Assembly (NCBI GenBank): GCA_900155495.1
Contig: FTLJ01000202.1
Coordinates: 1-57,498 of the forward strand
DNA: 57,498 nucleotides
Source of the DNA: Porogramme epimiltina
Taxonomy: Eukaryota > Basidiomycota > Agaricomycetes > Polyporales > Polyporaceae
Direction: 5' to 3'
Shown here: positions 1 through 10,944 of the stretch, piece after piece
Numbering within the stretch: the first letter of the stretch is position 1
How the letters are laid out: every line of letters begins with the position of its first letter
Notes under the pieces: model-generated
Seen by the model: the letters and a program-made list of their open reading frames with translations, nothing else
What the model was told of the DNA's origin: nothing
The model's database searches: none
Translations under genes and position numbers: made by a program

Positions 1-802
1 GGGCAGAGCGGGCGCGGGTGGGCAGGGACGCGCAGGGGAGGGGGGACGGATGGGGACGTGTGGGGGCGTGCGCTGGGTGGGGTGGTCAGCGGAGGCGATG
101 ACGCGTGCGGCACATGCGGCTCGACGTCGACGGCGACCTGCGGCTCGGACGGAGAGGGCTGGGGAGGGGAGGGGAGGAGGGGGCGTCACGGGCGGCGGTG
201 GATCGGTCACGCGTGACGAGAAGCGCATCGGGGTGGGGGCAGGGCGGACAGTGGGGGACGCTGAGCCGGGCCCGCGCACGTTGCCGGCCGCGTCGTCGGC
301 GGGGAGAGAGACGGCGCCGGGGCGGGTGGCCTCTGATGGGCCGCGGGGCTCCCACGCCGGGCAGCGGGGTGGGCTGATGGGGCGCTGATGCCGGGCGCGC
401 TGGGGGAGGCGAGCGCGGGCGACGGCCAGAGGGGGCTGGCCGCTGGGGGTGTCGTGGGGGGCCGCGGACACGGCAGACGAGGGCTCGCTCGCTCGCGGGG
501 GCAGAGACGGGACGGCGGTGGGCGACGAGAGAAGAAGGACGGAGATAAGCTGATGGGGGCGACTGGTCGGAGTTCGCCATGGGCAGTGGCGAGCACGCCG
601 CGCTGTGTGGCCCGGCGCACGCGTGCGAACCGAGTCCGAGCTGGGCTGTCGGCTCTGGCGCCCGCCCTTCCCCTTCTCAACGCCCCCAGCACCTCCCTCC
701 CTCTCTCCATCACCCCCCTCCCCGTCGGTCGCCCCTCCTCCGCCGTCGTCCCTCCCCAGGAGCGCCCCACCCCGCCCGCCCCCGACCCGACCCGCCCGCC
801 TC
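1..802. other. CHD1 upstream region, GC-rich, no gene recognised
   Basis: This stretch ends at the CHD1 start codon and holds no gene that I recognise. The first 550 bases are very G-rich on the + strand, with several runs of three to six Gs in the first 60 bases. Between about 656 and 780 the + strand changes to a C/T-rich tract, which is typical of fungal promoters and 5' leaders. Long open frames on both strands here are expected from the base composition and show no family motif. It may hold the promoter and 5' leader of CHD1 and, beyond the window edge, part of a neighbouring gene. Confidence 0.6.
656..780 (+). promoter_or_regulatory. CT-rich tract upstream of CHD1
   Basis: The + strand is strongly pyrimidine-rich for about 125 bases and ends about 20 bases before the CHD1 ATG at 803. 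Such tracts often sit at transcription starts of housekeeping genes in filamentous fungi. That it works as a promoter or leader here is inferred from position and composition only. Confidence 0.4.
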
Positions 803-3800
803 ATGCTTAACGGCCACGACGACGACGACCCCATGGCCTCCGCCCTGTCCCCCGTCGCACCCCTCAGCCCCAGCGAAGACAGCGACAACACCATGAACGT
901 CGACTCCGACGTCGACATCACCCGCATGCCCGACGCCGATGCCGACGGTGAATATGACGACGACGAACCCCAGCCCCCTCCCCCGCCTAGTGGCGCCTCC
1001 TCCTCCTACCACACCAAGAGAATTGTGAGTCGTTCCTGCAGCTCCTCGTCGTGGTCTTGCCCGCTGACGGCCTCGGGGTACATGGCAGGTGAAGGATGAG
1101 GACGAGTCGGTACGCGCGCTTGATCTCCCCTTCCCGCGTCTTTTGCTTAAATCCTCTTTTGTAGGGATACGAAGATGAAGTCGATGATCACCGCGACGAT
1201 GAGGAGGAGGACGCGTCCTATGCCGACGAGGAGTATGCTGCACCGAAGAAGAAGGCCCCGAAGAGAAAGAAGGCCCCCTCGAAGCCGAAAGGTGCGTTCC
1301 CTGCAGCTCTCGTGCTGCCTCCGACCACCCCCCTCATACACGCACGCGCGCTTGCGCATATAGCCGCACCCCGACCACCCGTCGTTGACTCGGATTCGGA
1401 CTCGGATTATGGCGCGCGGTCAAAGAAAAAGAAGAAGACGCGGAATACAGGGGACGAACTCCGCGTCTCGAGCCGCGGCGTCAAGATCCCCAATTATGTT
1501 GACGACGTGCAAGATTTCGAGCAGTTTGACGACGACGCGGACGGCATGACGTACACGGAGGTCGCGGCCCCGATGAAGGAGGAGGATGAGATTGAGAACG
1601 TGCTTGGGCACATTAGAGATGAGGGACACGAGAGTGACCCGGCAGACGACTGGTTCGCGAACATTGTGCGTTCTACGCTTCATATTACATCTACATGTTG
1701 GTCTGAACCTCGCGCGACAAAAGCGCTTCCACATCAAATGGAAGAACTTCTCTCACTTACACAACACGGACGAAATGTACGAGTTCTTGAAGCGATTCAA
1801 GGGCCTGAAGCGCGTAGACAATTACATCAAGGCCTATCGAATCGACCAAGAAATCCTCCGGAACAGCAAACTCACTCCCGAGGAACGAGAAACGATTATG
1901 CTCCGGCGCGAGCGCGACAAGGAGGAGCTGGAGCTGCATAAGACAGTAGAGCGCATCATCGCCCAGCGCGAAGGCAACACGGACCAAGTTGAGTACTTCT
2001 GCAAGTGGAACGGCCTCAACTACGACCACTGCACGTGGGAGACACTAGACGACATCCGCCCGATCGCCAAGGAGCAGATCGACGCGTTCCGGCAGCGCGA
2101 AGCGGAAGCGAAGTTCCCCTTCAAGAGTGCACCCTATGCGCGGCATTCGCGCCCTACATTCGAGAAGATCACCGAAGACCCTCCGTACCTCGCAGCAACG
2201 GGTGGCCAGCTCAAGGATTTCCAGCTCACGGGCCTGAACTGGCTGGCGTACTTGTGGAGTAAGGGCGAGAATGGCATCCTGGCGGACGAGATGGGTCTCG
2301 GAAAGGTGCGTGCTTCTACCGGTATCCGCAGCGCTCTGTACTAGTGAGGGGGACTAAGTGGCGCTTGTAGACCGTCCAATCAGTCTCCTTCCTGTCATAT
2401 CTCTTCCACGAACGACGACAGCACGGGCCATTCCTCGTGATTGTCCCGCTCTCGACGATCACGGCCTGGCAGTCACAGTTCGCGACATGGGCTCCGGATC
2501 TACATGTGATCACGTATATTGGCAGCGCGACAGCGCGCTCGGTCGCACGGCAGTACGAGTTCGGACCCTCGACGAAGAAATTGAAGATGAATGTGCTCTT
2601 GACTACCTATGAGATCACGCTGAGGGACGTCAAGGAACTCGGGGAGATCAAGTGGCAGATGCTCATGGTCGACGAGGTGCGTATTTATACGCGCGGCAGC
2701 TGTATACGCGTGCCGGCATTGATGATCGACGGAATTTAGGCACACCGTCTCAAGAACTCGGAGAGTCAGCTGTATGAGGCCCTGAGGGCCTTCTCGGCCG
2801 CCTCTAAGGTTCTGATTACGGGCACCCCGCTTCAGAACAACGTCAAGGGTGAGTTAGAAGCACATTCCAGTGCGGTGATGAGGGGCCCACTGATAGAACC
2901 CATGAATAGAGCTTCTTTCATTGATGCACTTCCTAATGCCCGAGAAGTGTAAGCATCCTCTTTTGCCATTCGTCTGTGCAATCAGCTGACCGCGTTATGC
3001 ACCCACACCAGTCCAATTAACGAACGAATTCGACCTAACGGACGTGGACCACGAGACCAAGATCAAGGACTTGCACAAGCAACTCGAGTCGCTGATGCTT
3101 CGGCGGCTGAAGCGGGACGTGCTGACGTCGTTGCCTACGAAGAGCGAGCGCATCCTTCGAGTAGAAATGTCTGCCATGCAGACGCATTTCTATAAGAACA
3201 TCTTGACGAAGGTGCGTGCTATTTTGGGCGTGGAACCGTATTCGCATGCTCATCTCCTGCATACATTAGAATTTCCAAGCTCTCGTCAAGAGCGCTAATG
3301 GCAACAACAACATAAGCTTGTTGAACATTGGTACGTCTTTAAGCTGAGTGACTACAGGCAAACGTATTGACGAGATACAAAGCTATGGAGCTCAAGAAGG
3401 CTGCCAACCATCCCTACCTATTCGAGGGCGCTGAAGTGCAGTCAAATAATGACGACGACACGCTCAAAGGCCTCGTCATGAGCAGCGGCAAGATGGTCCT
3501 TCTCGACAAGCTCCTCGCTCGGTTAAGTCAAGATGGCCATCGTGTCCTCATCTTCAGCCAGATGGTCAGGATGCTCGACATCTTGAGCGACTACATGACC
3601 ATACGTGGTTATTTGCACCAACGTCTGGACGGGACGATCACCTCCGAGCAGCGTAAGAAATCAATAGCGCACTTCAATTCCGCCAACTCCCCCGACTTCG
3701 CCTTTCTTCTCTCCACACGCGCCGGCGGCCTCGGCATCAACCTGGAAACCGCGGATACCGTCATCATCTTTGACGTGAGTATCTTATCCATAACCGCTTT

Positions 3801-6202
3801 GCTCGGCCCTAGTGCTGTGGGCGCACGGCGCGGCGGAAAACACGTTGCTGACGCTCCTCGCTCCACCCCCTTCCCCTTCGACAGAGCGACTGGAATCCGC
3901 AGAACGACCTGCAGGCGATGGCACGCGCCCATCGTATCGGCCAGAAATCGCACGTCAGCGTGTACCGCTTCGTGAGCAAGGACACGATGGAGGAGGACGT
4001 TCTGGAGCGGGCCAAGAAGAAGATGGTCCTTGAGTACGCCAGTGAGTGCCTTCAGCGTGCGGACGGCAACGGTGATATTAACACCCTACGCGCAGTCATC
4101 AACCAGATGGACACGTCGCAGGCGCACCTTAGCTCTAAGGGCGGTGCGAAGGACCCAGCGAAGGCGGATACACTGAGCAAGGACGAGCTCCACGCGGTCC
4201 TCAAGTACGGTGCGCAGAAAATGTGCGTGGTCCCTGCATGCATGCCCTTTCCCCCTTCCCACGTTGTCGTTGTCGTCGTTGCCCTAATTGACTTTGCCCT
4301 TTCCTTTCGCCCCTGTCTCGTCCTCGCCCTTTTCCAGCTTCGACAAAGATGACAGCCAGCAGAGCAAGAAGCTCGACGAGATGGACCTCGACGACATCCT
4401 CAACCGCGCGGAGCAGCACGAGACTGTCGCCGCACAGAATGAGGGCGCGTCGCTCGGCGGTGAGGGCTTCCTCGAACAGTTCGCGAACATCAGCGACGTC
4501 AAGAACGACATGAACTGGGAGGACATCATCCCCGCTGAGGAGCGGCAACGGTTCGAGCGCGAGGAAGACGAGCGTAAGGCCGAGGAAATCGCGGCAGCCG
4601 AGACCAAGGACCGGAAACGGACCCACGCGAACGTCTCGTACAAGGGCATGGACGTCGAGCACACCCCGTCGAACGCACCGCCCAAGAAGCCGCGCCATCC
4701 GGCGCCGCAGCGCAAGACCCCGAGCCAGAAGGCGATGGAGCTGAAGGAGCGGGACGTCCGTGTGCTCGTGAGGAGCCTGCAGAAGTGGGGTGACATCAGG
4801 CAGCGATACGACACCATTGTGCGTGCTTTTTGTCTCCTTGTTTTGACCGCGTGGCTGATTGAAGGGGCATTCGTGGTAGGTTTCGGAGGCTAAGCTCACG
4901 GAGAAGAACCGCGGCATGATCCAGGACGTCTCCGACGACATCATCGAGCTCTGCGCCCGGGCCGTCAAGGAGAACAACGACGAGAAGCGGGCACGCATGG
5001 AGGCGGGCGAGACGCTGACCAACGCGCAGAAGAGCAAGGCTGTTCTGGTCACGTACCGCGGCGTAGCCAACATCAACGCCGAGACGGTGCTCTCGCGGCA
5101 CCAAGATCTCCAGATCCTTTTCAAGTACCTCGAGACGCTTTCGGACGATGACCAGTACGCGTGGACGATCCCGATCGACAACATCCGCCCGACGCTCAAC
5201 TGGTCCGGGCGCTGGGGCCCGCAGGAAGACGCGATGCTTCTCGTCGGCGCCTACCGGTACGGATTCGGGAACTGGGAGGCGATGGCCAAGGACCCGCGGC
5301 TCGGGCTCGACGGCAAGTTCTTCCTCGAGGAGGGCAAGAAGGGCGAGGACGCGGCGAGCAAGCCGATCCCGAACGCGATCCACCTCGTCCGGCGCGGGGA
5401 CTACCTGCTCGGGATCCTGCGCGAGCACGACGAGAAGATCCGGGCGATCGAGTCGAAGCTCACGACGCGCGGCGGCGCGCTCAAGGCGTCGCTCTCCCCG
5501 CCGCCGCTGCCCGTCGCGTCGACGTCGTACGCGAGCTCGATCAGGCGCCGCGCGGAGAGCGAGGCGGTCGCGTCGGTGGACGAGGGCGCGAGCAAGAAGC
5601 GCAAACGGCGGCCGACGCCGACGTTCACGGACTCTTCGTCCGAGGACGAGTGTCCGTCTATGGACGAGGCGGCGACGAAGGAGGAGCTGCGGCCGGTCAA
5701 GAAACAGCTCGTGAGTGCCATTCTGTCTTCGATGTGGCTTATACATGGGCTGACGGATCATTTTCCAGAAAAACCTCAAGCTCTCTGGTGGCGACATGCC
5801 GCGAGAAGACAAGGTTGCGATTCTCAAAGAATCGCTCGCTGCCATTGGCAAGCGTATAGAGCTGGTTCTGCAGCAGAAGGCCTCAGCGGGAGAAGACCGG
5901 GATAGATGGCGACGACACCTCTGGACGTGAGTCCTAGCTGTGTTCCATGTATTCCGGATTGCCGACTGACGACCATTTATAGATTCGTGACGCTATTTTG
6001 GCCCAAGAAGGTCAAGGCGGGGAAGCTAGAGGAAATCCATGCGAAGATGATCACGAAGGAGGGCCCTCGAGCACCATCCGCCGACGGGACTTCCGCCGCG
6101 AAGAAGCCGCGGCTAAGTACTGGGGCTACTGCTCGAGGTGGTGCCCCGTCGATGACGTCCGCGTCGACAAGTTCGTCGCATACGAATGGGAAGTACCGTT
6201 GA
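803..6202 (+). CDS. CHD1: CHD1-type chromodomain ATP-dependent chromatin remodeler
   Basis: This gene encodes a nuclear nucleosome-spacing ATPase of the CHD1 family (Hrp1/Hrp3 in fission yeast), which acts on transcribed chromatin. I rebuilt 17 exons, and they sum to 4335 nt, giving 1444 residues, the usual CHD1 length. The N-terminus is acidic, then Lys-rich. Tandem chromodomains run from about residue 225 ([14 protein letters not shown], then [15 protein letters not shown]). The SNF2 ATPase has Walker A DEMGLGKT near 412-419 and DEAH at 519-522, with an intron splitting the DEAH box after the Glu. The helicase C lobe has [12 protein letters not shown] near 709 and ARAHRIGQ near 799. The SANT/SLIDE DNA-binding region spans about 1025-1200 ([20 protein letters not shown]). 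A CHD1 helical C-terminal domain begins near 1370 ([12 protein letters not shown]). The start is the first ATG of the open N-terminal exon. The neighbour on the right is convergent. Confidence 0.97.
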
Positions 6203-6950
6203 CACGTTGCCCCTTTCGTTCTCCCGTCCCGTCTTCTGCTCTCTCTCTCTCTCAATGCTGTATCGATGCACACTACCCCTCATACTGCTGTACCTAGTCA
6301 CTACTGCCGTCCTCCCATTACACGGACGCTACACCCCGCTTAGTCCCCACGCGTATACGGTCTTGTTTATCTCTCAGTGCCTGTCTTTCATACACTATCC
6401 GCTGTACAATTCTGCTACTGCTGTTGCTGCTCGTTCATATACACCGTCGCCCTGCACGTCGCGCCACACTATGCTGTGTCACTATCACGGTCATCAATTG
6501 TTTTCATAGTACCCAACCCAACGCGGAGCGTCACAACATCTGCTGGAACGCCTCCGCTCCTCCAGTGTAACATCCGTGTGCAAATATCATACAACAGTAC
6601 ATCGCGCATCCCCGTCCAACAGTATGTACACTACTATCCCGACGTCTAGGGGAGCGCGAGCAAGTAGACCAAGAATAGGTCGTCGACTATAATGAATGTC
6701 CTGGGGTCATGTATGTCGTTGCACATATACACGAAGCCAAGTGCTCCACCAGGGCGCGTTGATATCCGTGGCACTTGACATGGACGCATGGGGCGTTGTG
6801 CCTACGCTCGAGACGCAATTCGACCCAAACACCAGCCACGGAAGACTGTGGCGTCACCGCAGACCTACACGAACGCTAAACAGGGGTGTGAGATTCGGAA
6901 GCAAGGTGGCGAAAGGTGGGGCGAACGGGGCACATACAGCAGAATGATAC
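6203..6950. other. Convergent 3' interval between CHD1 and the membrane-protein gene
   Basis: This interval lies between two convergent genes and should hold both 3' untranslated regions. I see no further gene. A short final exon of the leftward gene may lie here: a donor overlaps its apparent stop codon at 6951-6954, and an acceptor at about 6877-6884 would lead to a stop at 6854-6856. The rest is moderate-GC sequence with many CT and TA stretches. Confidence 0.5.
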
Positions 6951-8126
6951 TCACTCTCGGCCGTGGACGAAGATGGCCGGCTTGAGAGTGGCGGTACCCC
7001 CGCTCCGTTTGCGCGAGCGGGGGGCGACGCTGACGCTGACGACGGTCTGGCCGCTCGGAACGCCAGTGACGGTAGACGTGCTGGTTTTGCGCTGTCGAGA
7101 ATGCGATCGACGCCTCGACGTAGTCGGCGGTGGCGGCGGCGGCGCAGCTGCCACCCGTGCAGCTACGAACCCGGTCAATTCGACATCAGCTTCGCCGGCA
7201 CATGTGCATACGCGGCAAAAAAACGCACCTTCGACGACCTTGGCGTCCGCCTCGCGATGGAAGCTCTCCATGAGAGCCGTGTACCGCTTGACCTGCCACG
7301 CAAGCTGGCTCGCGCGTGCGGTGTTGCCTTGGCTCATCGCCCACTTGCGCTCCTCCTTGAAGCGGCGGCGCTCGGAATCGGCGAGGCTCGCCCGCGCGCG
7401 GAGGACCGCGACCTCGCGCTCGGCAGGCGTGAGCTTGCCCTCGGGGTCGATCGAGGACGGGACGGAGTCGAGCGAGATCGAGGGCGCGGTGCTGCAGTAC
7501 GTGAGCGTCGGCGTGATCGCGCGCACCTCGCTCGAGCGGCCGTGGCGCTCGTCGTCGAGCAGGCCCGCGGCGGAGACGTGCGTGTGCGTGCCTGCGCCAG
7601 GGGCGCCGCGCCGCCGCTCGTAGTCCTCGCGCTCCCTCTCGCGCTCCCGCTCGCGGTGTCGCTGCGTGCGGCTGCGGTCGCGGCCGAAGGAGACGAGGCG
7701 GATGCGCTTCGGGGGGTCTGGGGGCGGCTCGCGGGAGACTGCAGCAGGCACACGCTGCAGGTGCTGATGCTGGGATTGGGAGACAAGCTCGCTGGAGAGG
7801 CCGAGGCCGGTGGAGCCGTCGACGAATTGCGCGAGGAGGTCGGTGAAGAGGAGTCCGAGGGCGGCGCCGAGAACGGTGCACGCTGTCTGTGCGACGTCGC
7901 CGAGGCGGACGAAATCGATCACAAGTTTGACGACGACACCGAAGACGGCGACGACGACAACTTGGGGAAGTTGGGTGAATGTGTTGTGGATGAGGACGCC
8001 CTGGAAGAGGCCGTTGAGGAGGAAGTCTGGAGTGGAGGGTGTGTGTGTTGGGTCGGGGACAATGGCGTTGATGAAGACGCGTGCGCCGAGGGCGAAAAGG
8101 AGAGGGAGACCAGTCGTGAGTTGCAT
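6951..8126 (-). CDS. Predicted multi-pass membrane protein with DUF1771-like helical segment
   Basis: I do not recognise a named orthologue. The protein starts at the ATG at 8126. It has three hydrophobic stretches near residues 5-23, 55-71 and 82-101, then an Arg/Glu-rich linker with an (RE)n run near 157-167. A charged helical block at about 235-299 resembles in spacing the DUF1771 helices that often precede Smr domains (Arg/Ala-rich start, a Gly-Asn turn, then HREA). No Smr domain follows; the C-terminus is a poly-Pro run and a basic Ser/Thr-rich tail. An intron at 7163-7228 (GTGCGT...TAG) removes a frame break of different character. The 3' end is uncertain: the stop at 6951 overlaps a strong donor (GTGAGTAT), and splicing would replace the last residue with about eight. 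Without that splice the protein is 369 residues. The DUF1771 likeness is by eye and weak. Confidence 0.6.
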   Translation of the reverse strand: MQLTTGLPLLFALGARVFINAIVPDPTHTPSTPDFLLNGLFQGVLIHNTFTQLPQVVVVAVFGVVVKLVIDFVRLGDVAQTACTVLGAALGLLFTDLLAQFVDGSTGLGLSSELVSQSQHQHLQRVPAAVSREPPPDPPKRIRLVSFGRDRSRTQRHREREREREREDYERRRGAPGAGTHTHVSAAGLLDDERHGRSSEVRAITPTLTYCSTAPSISLDSVPSSIDPEGKLTPAEREVAVLRARASLADSERRRFKEERKWAMSQGNTARASQLAWQVKRYTALMESFHREADAKVVEGAFFCRVCTCAGEADVELTGFVAARVAAAPPPPPPTTSRRRSHSRQRKTSTSTVTGVPSGQTVVSVSVAPRSRKRSGGTATLKPAIFVHGRE

Positions 8127-8439
8127 AAAGTCAGGACAGGCGTACGGGCATGAGAGAGGGGGGTTTCGCAGTAGGCGACGGCCCCGCAGGAGCGAGCACG
8201 AGAGCTAGCACGGCGGCGAGGACGAGGACCAAAAGAGAGATGCAGTCCGGGCGCCCGCCGCTGTGTTTGGCTCATGTTCGACTCCAATTCTCGCCACGCG
8301 AGGCGCACACGTGGGAACCCTCCGATGTCATACTCCCGCTCTCAGACCCTCATTTCCAAGTCCAGGAACACAGCGCACGCGCTGGGATTACAGCACACGC
8401 GGGTAGTGTACATAGCAGACATAGCAATACAATCGTCCC
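8127..8439. promoter_or_regulatory. Interval between SLU7 3' end and membrane-protein gene start
   Basis: About 310 bases separate the SLU7 stop from the start of the next leftward gene on the same strand. The interval must contain the SLU7 3' end and the promoter of the membrane-protein gene. I see no other gene in it. Confidence 0.4.
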
Positions 8440-10377
8440 TCACAGGTCCGTGTCCACATAATTGGCCATGGGGTCCTCCGTCATCCGCCGGTTCATCCGG
8501 TATGCCTCTGCATCTCAGTCAGTCAGTCTGTCCACACTCGCGTGAGTTTAAATGAACTTACCGAGCTCTTCCTCCGACACCTCATAGCTAGATCCCGCTC
8601 CGCCCTTCTGCTTCTTCCCCCACCTATCGTCGTCGTCATTCCCTCTGGACTTGCGCTTCCTCTCCTCACTGAGGGCCTGTGCCAGCTTCTCCTTATTAAT
8701 GGCCACTTCGCCTTCGCCCAGTCGCCGCTTCGAGAAGAGCTCCTCCGCCTTCTTTTTGCGGTCATCCACACTATCTGCTGGCACAGGCGGCGGGGGCATA
8801 GACGATGAAGTTGTGGACGCCAGTAGATTCTTTGCACTTGATGCTTGTGCGGCTTCAATACCTGCTTCGCCAGTGCAATATGACATGTGCACGGCGGAGC
8901 GGCAGCAGGCATAGCCCCACGTCCCCGACGCTACGTCGTACCATGAGCCCCATATGGCCGTGTGGTTGTTGACAAAGACTAGAGAGGCATGAGTATATGA
9001 AACAGAGTACTATAGACGGCATGCGCACCATCTTCGGGATACTTGGACCGCGCCTTTGCCCTCTCTTTCCCTTTGATGACCTGCCCTGTCCGCGAGTACT
9101 CCAAGTACTCTTCTGTCTGGCCCTGCAGCAGCTCCTTTGGTGCTTTCTCCAGATACTCTTCTCCGCCGTATTTTGCGAGGATGCTGACTTTCGTCGTGTC
9201 CTTGAGCTCCTCCTTTTTCTTGAGATACTGAGAATGCAAAAGTTGCCCTTGTGTGGGGTTGGCGTTCATATGCACGTCGTTGCCCCGTGCTGCAGCGTTC
9301 CAAGCGAAAAGCTGAAGTTTCTGCACGTCGGATGACTCGCCTGAATGTCTCAAGAAGTTTTCGCCCGCAAACCTTGCCTGAATACGAATGAGCATACGAC
9401 AGAACGATAGAACGGACGAATAGCGTACGTCTTCCGCTGAAACACCCTTCAATGGGTTGTCGCGCATGGAACGCGTCTTCGGATCGTAGTATGCGCTGGA
9501 GGGGTCCAAGTTGATGAGGTACTTCGCCGTGTCCTCTCGAATACGCAGATTTCGGACAGTGATACGCGTCTTGGTGTCCAGCTTCTGCCCAACAGCGTCC
9601 GCAGCCTCCGCGTACTTGTCCTGGTCCTCGTCGTCTTCGTCGCTGCTCCCGAAGTCGTCGTCGCGCCCCTCCCCTTTCTCCTTCCCCGCCTTCGCCACCC
9701 TCCGCACCGCCGCGAGGTCCGTCGTTGTCCGCTTGTCGATCTCCTCCTCGCGCAGCTTCTGGCGCGCCGCCTCGACCGCCTCGTACTCCTCGTACACGCG
9801 GCGGTGCTCTGCGGGGTCGTACCCGTTCCACCGGTCCCGCTTCGCGTCGTATCCCGTCGCTATGTCCTGCACGACCTCGTCCGCAGCGATGTCCTTGTTG
9901 GTGAACTTTGCGCCCTTCTTGCGTGGCCGCTCGAGGCAGTCCTGCTTCTTGTGCGTCATCGCGCCGCAGTTCTCGCATGCGCCTTTCCTGTACTTCTTCG
10001 CGGCCGGCCCCGCCTTAGTACCACGGTCATACCAGTTATCTAGCTTGTCCGCCGAGCGGTCGTACTCCGGGATGCGTTGATGGCTCAGAGAGGGTGCACC
10101 GGTGTCGAGATACCACGGTGCTTGGGCGATATACTCTGCAACAAGGCTGAGATACGGCACCTAAAGGAGCATAATGACTACTTACGAGGTATGTGGGGGT
10201 TTATAGCCTTTCCCTCCTCGTCAACAGCGGCCGGGGCGGTACCAGCCTTACGAGCCGCATCGAGATCCTTCTGCCGCCTGAACTCCTCCCTGGAGAGCTT
10301 TCCAGTGGCTAAAGCACTTCATGAGTGTTCAAACATAACGTTTAGCTCATGTGAGACATACCTGACGCAGACGCCAT
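8440..10377 (-). CDS. SLU7: Pre-mRNA-splicing factor SLU7
   Basis: Slu7 is a nuclear second-step splicing factor that helps select the 3' splice site. The model has five exons (10377-10362, 10308-10186, 10135-9029, 8978-8562, 8507-8440) summing to 1731 nt, 576 residues. The hallmark [14 protein letters not shown] block is joined across the second intron. A CCHC zinc knuckle lies at residues 100-113 ([14 protein letters not shown]), preceded by a Lys-rich stretch. The family [17 protein letters not shown] block follows, and the conserved WGYACC segment is in exon 4. The last exon gives the expected tail [11 protein letters not shown]. If the final intron were retained the protein would stop a few codons past the donor and lose this tail. 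The first exon is only 16 nt. A tRNA gene lies about 120 bases upstream on the same strand. Confidence 0.97.
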
Positions 10378-10487
10378 CCTAGCAAGGGCAAAGAGGGATG
10401 ATGGTAGTGGGTGTGAGGGGAAGACTAGTGGTCGAGGCCGTCTTCTGCCACTCTGACTGAATAAGCGCGCTCGTAGGGGCTGGCGCC

Positions 10488-10493
10488 AAAAAA
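10488..10493 (-). terminator. RNA polymerase III terminator of tRNA-Leu
   Basis: A run of six Ts on the - strand begins about five bases past the tRNA discriminator base. Position and length fit a Pol III terminator. It lies about 110 bases upstream of the SLU7 start codon. Confidence 0.75.
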
Positions 10494-10498
10494 GCTAT

Positions 10499-10591
10499 TG
10501 ACAGTGACGAGATTCGAACTCGCGCGGGAAACCCATCACGGTTTTGCACTTTGGCCTAAACGTGACGCCGTAACCACTTGGCTACACTGCC
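10499..10591 (-). tRNA. tRNA-Leu(UAG) with a 13-nt intron
   Basis: The - strand folds as a type II tRNA. The acceptor stem GGCAGTG pairs with CACTGTC with one G-U, and the discriminator is A as expected for leucine. Position 8-9 is TA and the D arm starts GCC. The anticodon stem TCACG pairs with CGTGA. The anticodon UAG is at 10558-10556 and decodes CUA. A 13-nt intron lies one base 3' of the anticodon (10554-10542), the canonical eukaryotic position. A long variable arm (GGG/CCC) precedes the T arm, which carries the B box GTTCGAATC. The leucine identity rests on the anticodon, variable arm and discriminator together. Confidence 0.93.
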
Positions 10592-10944
10592 TTGTTTTCT
10601 TGCCACTGACTTGACACTAACACACTATCTTTTTCTCCCTTCTCCATGCCAATGTGATTCATTCTATGATTACAGGTAGGTTGTTCTGTGCATGTCAAAA
10701 GCTAGCGGATGATATTATGTACGGCGAGTCACAGAACGCAGGGTGGGGGATGGACAAAGTGACAAGGTGAACGAAGTAGAAAAAAGGAGCAAAGGAGACA
10801 GGTCGGGGACGATGCCACCTAGACAAAATAGGACCGAGACCAACAACAGTAGTAGAACAGTTGGAACACAAGCACCAGGGCTACATGTGAACCAGACGTA
10901 GACTTTACATTGTCCATGGCGATGGGGGCAGGAGGTGTAAGCCA
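10592..10944. other. Interval between MAPKK 3' end and tRNA
   Basis: About 350 bases separate the end of the MAPK kinase gene from the tRNA. It should hold the kinase 3' untranslated region and the tRNA 5' flank. I see no gene or clear regulatory motif in it. Confidence 0.4.

Noticed and set aside
207..770. Long - strand open frame upstream of CHD1
   Set aside because: It is Arg/Pro/Ser-rich with no motif, overlaps open frames in other phases, and lies in very GC-rich DNA where stops are rare.
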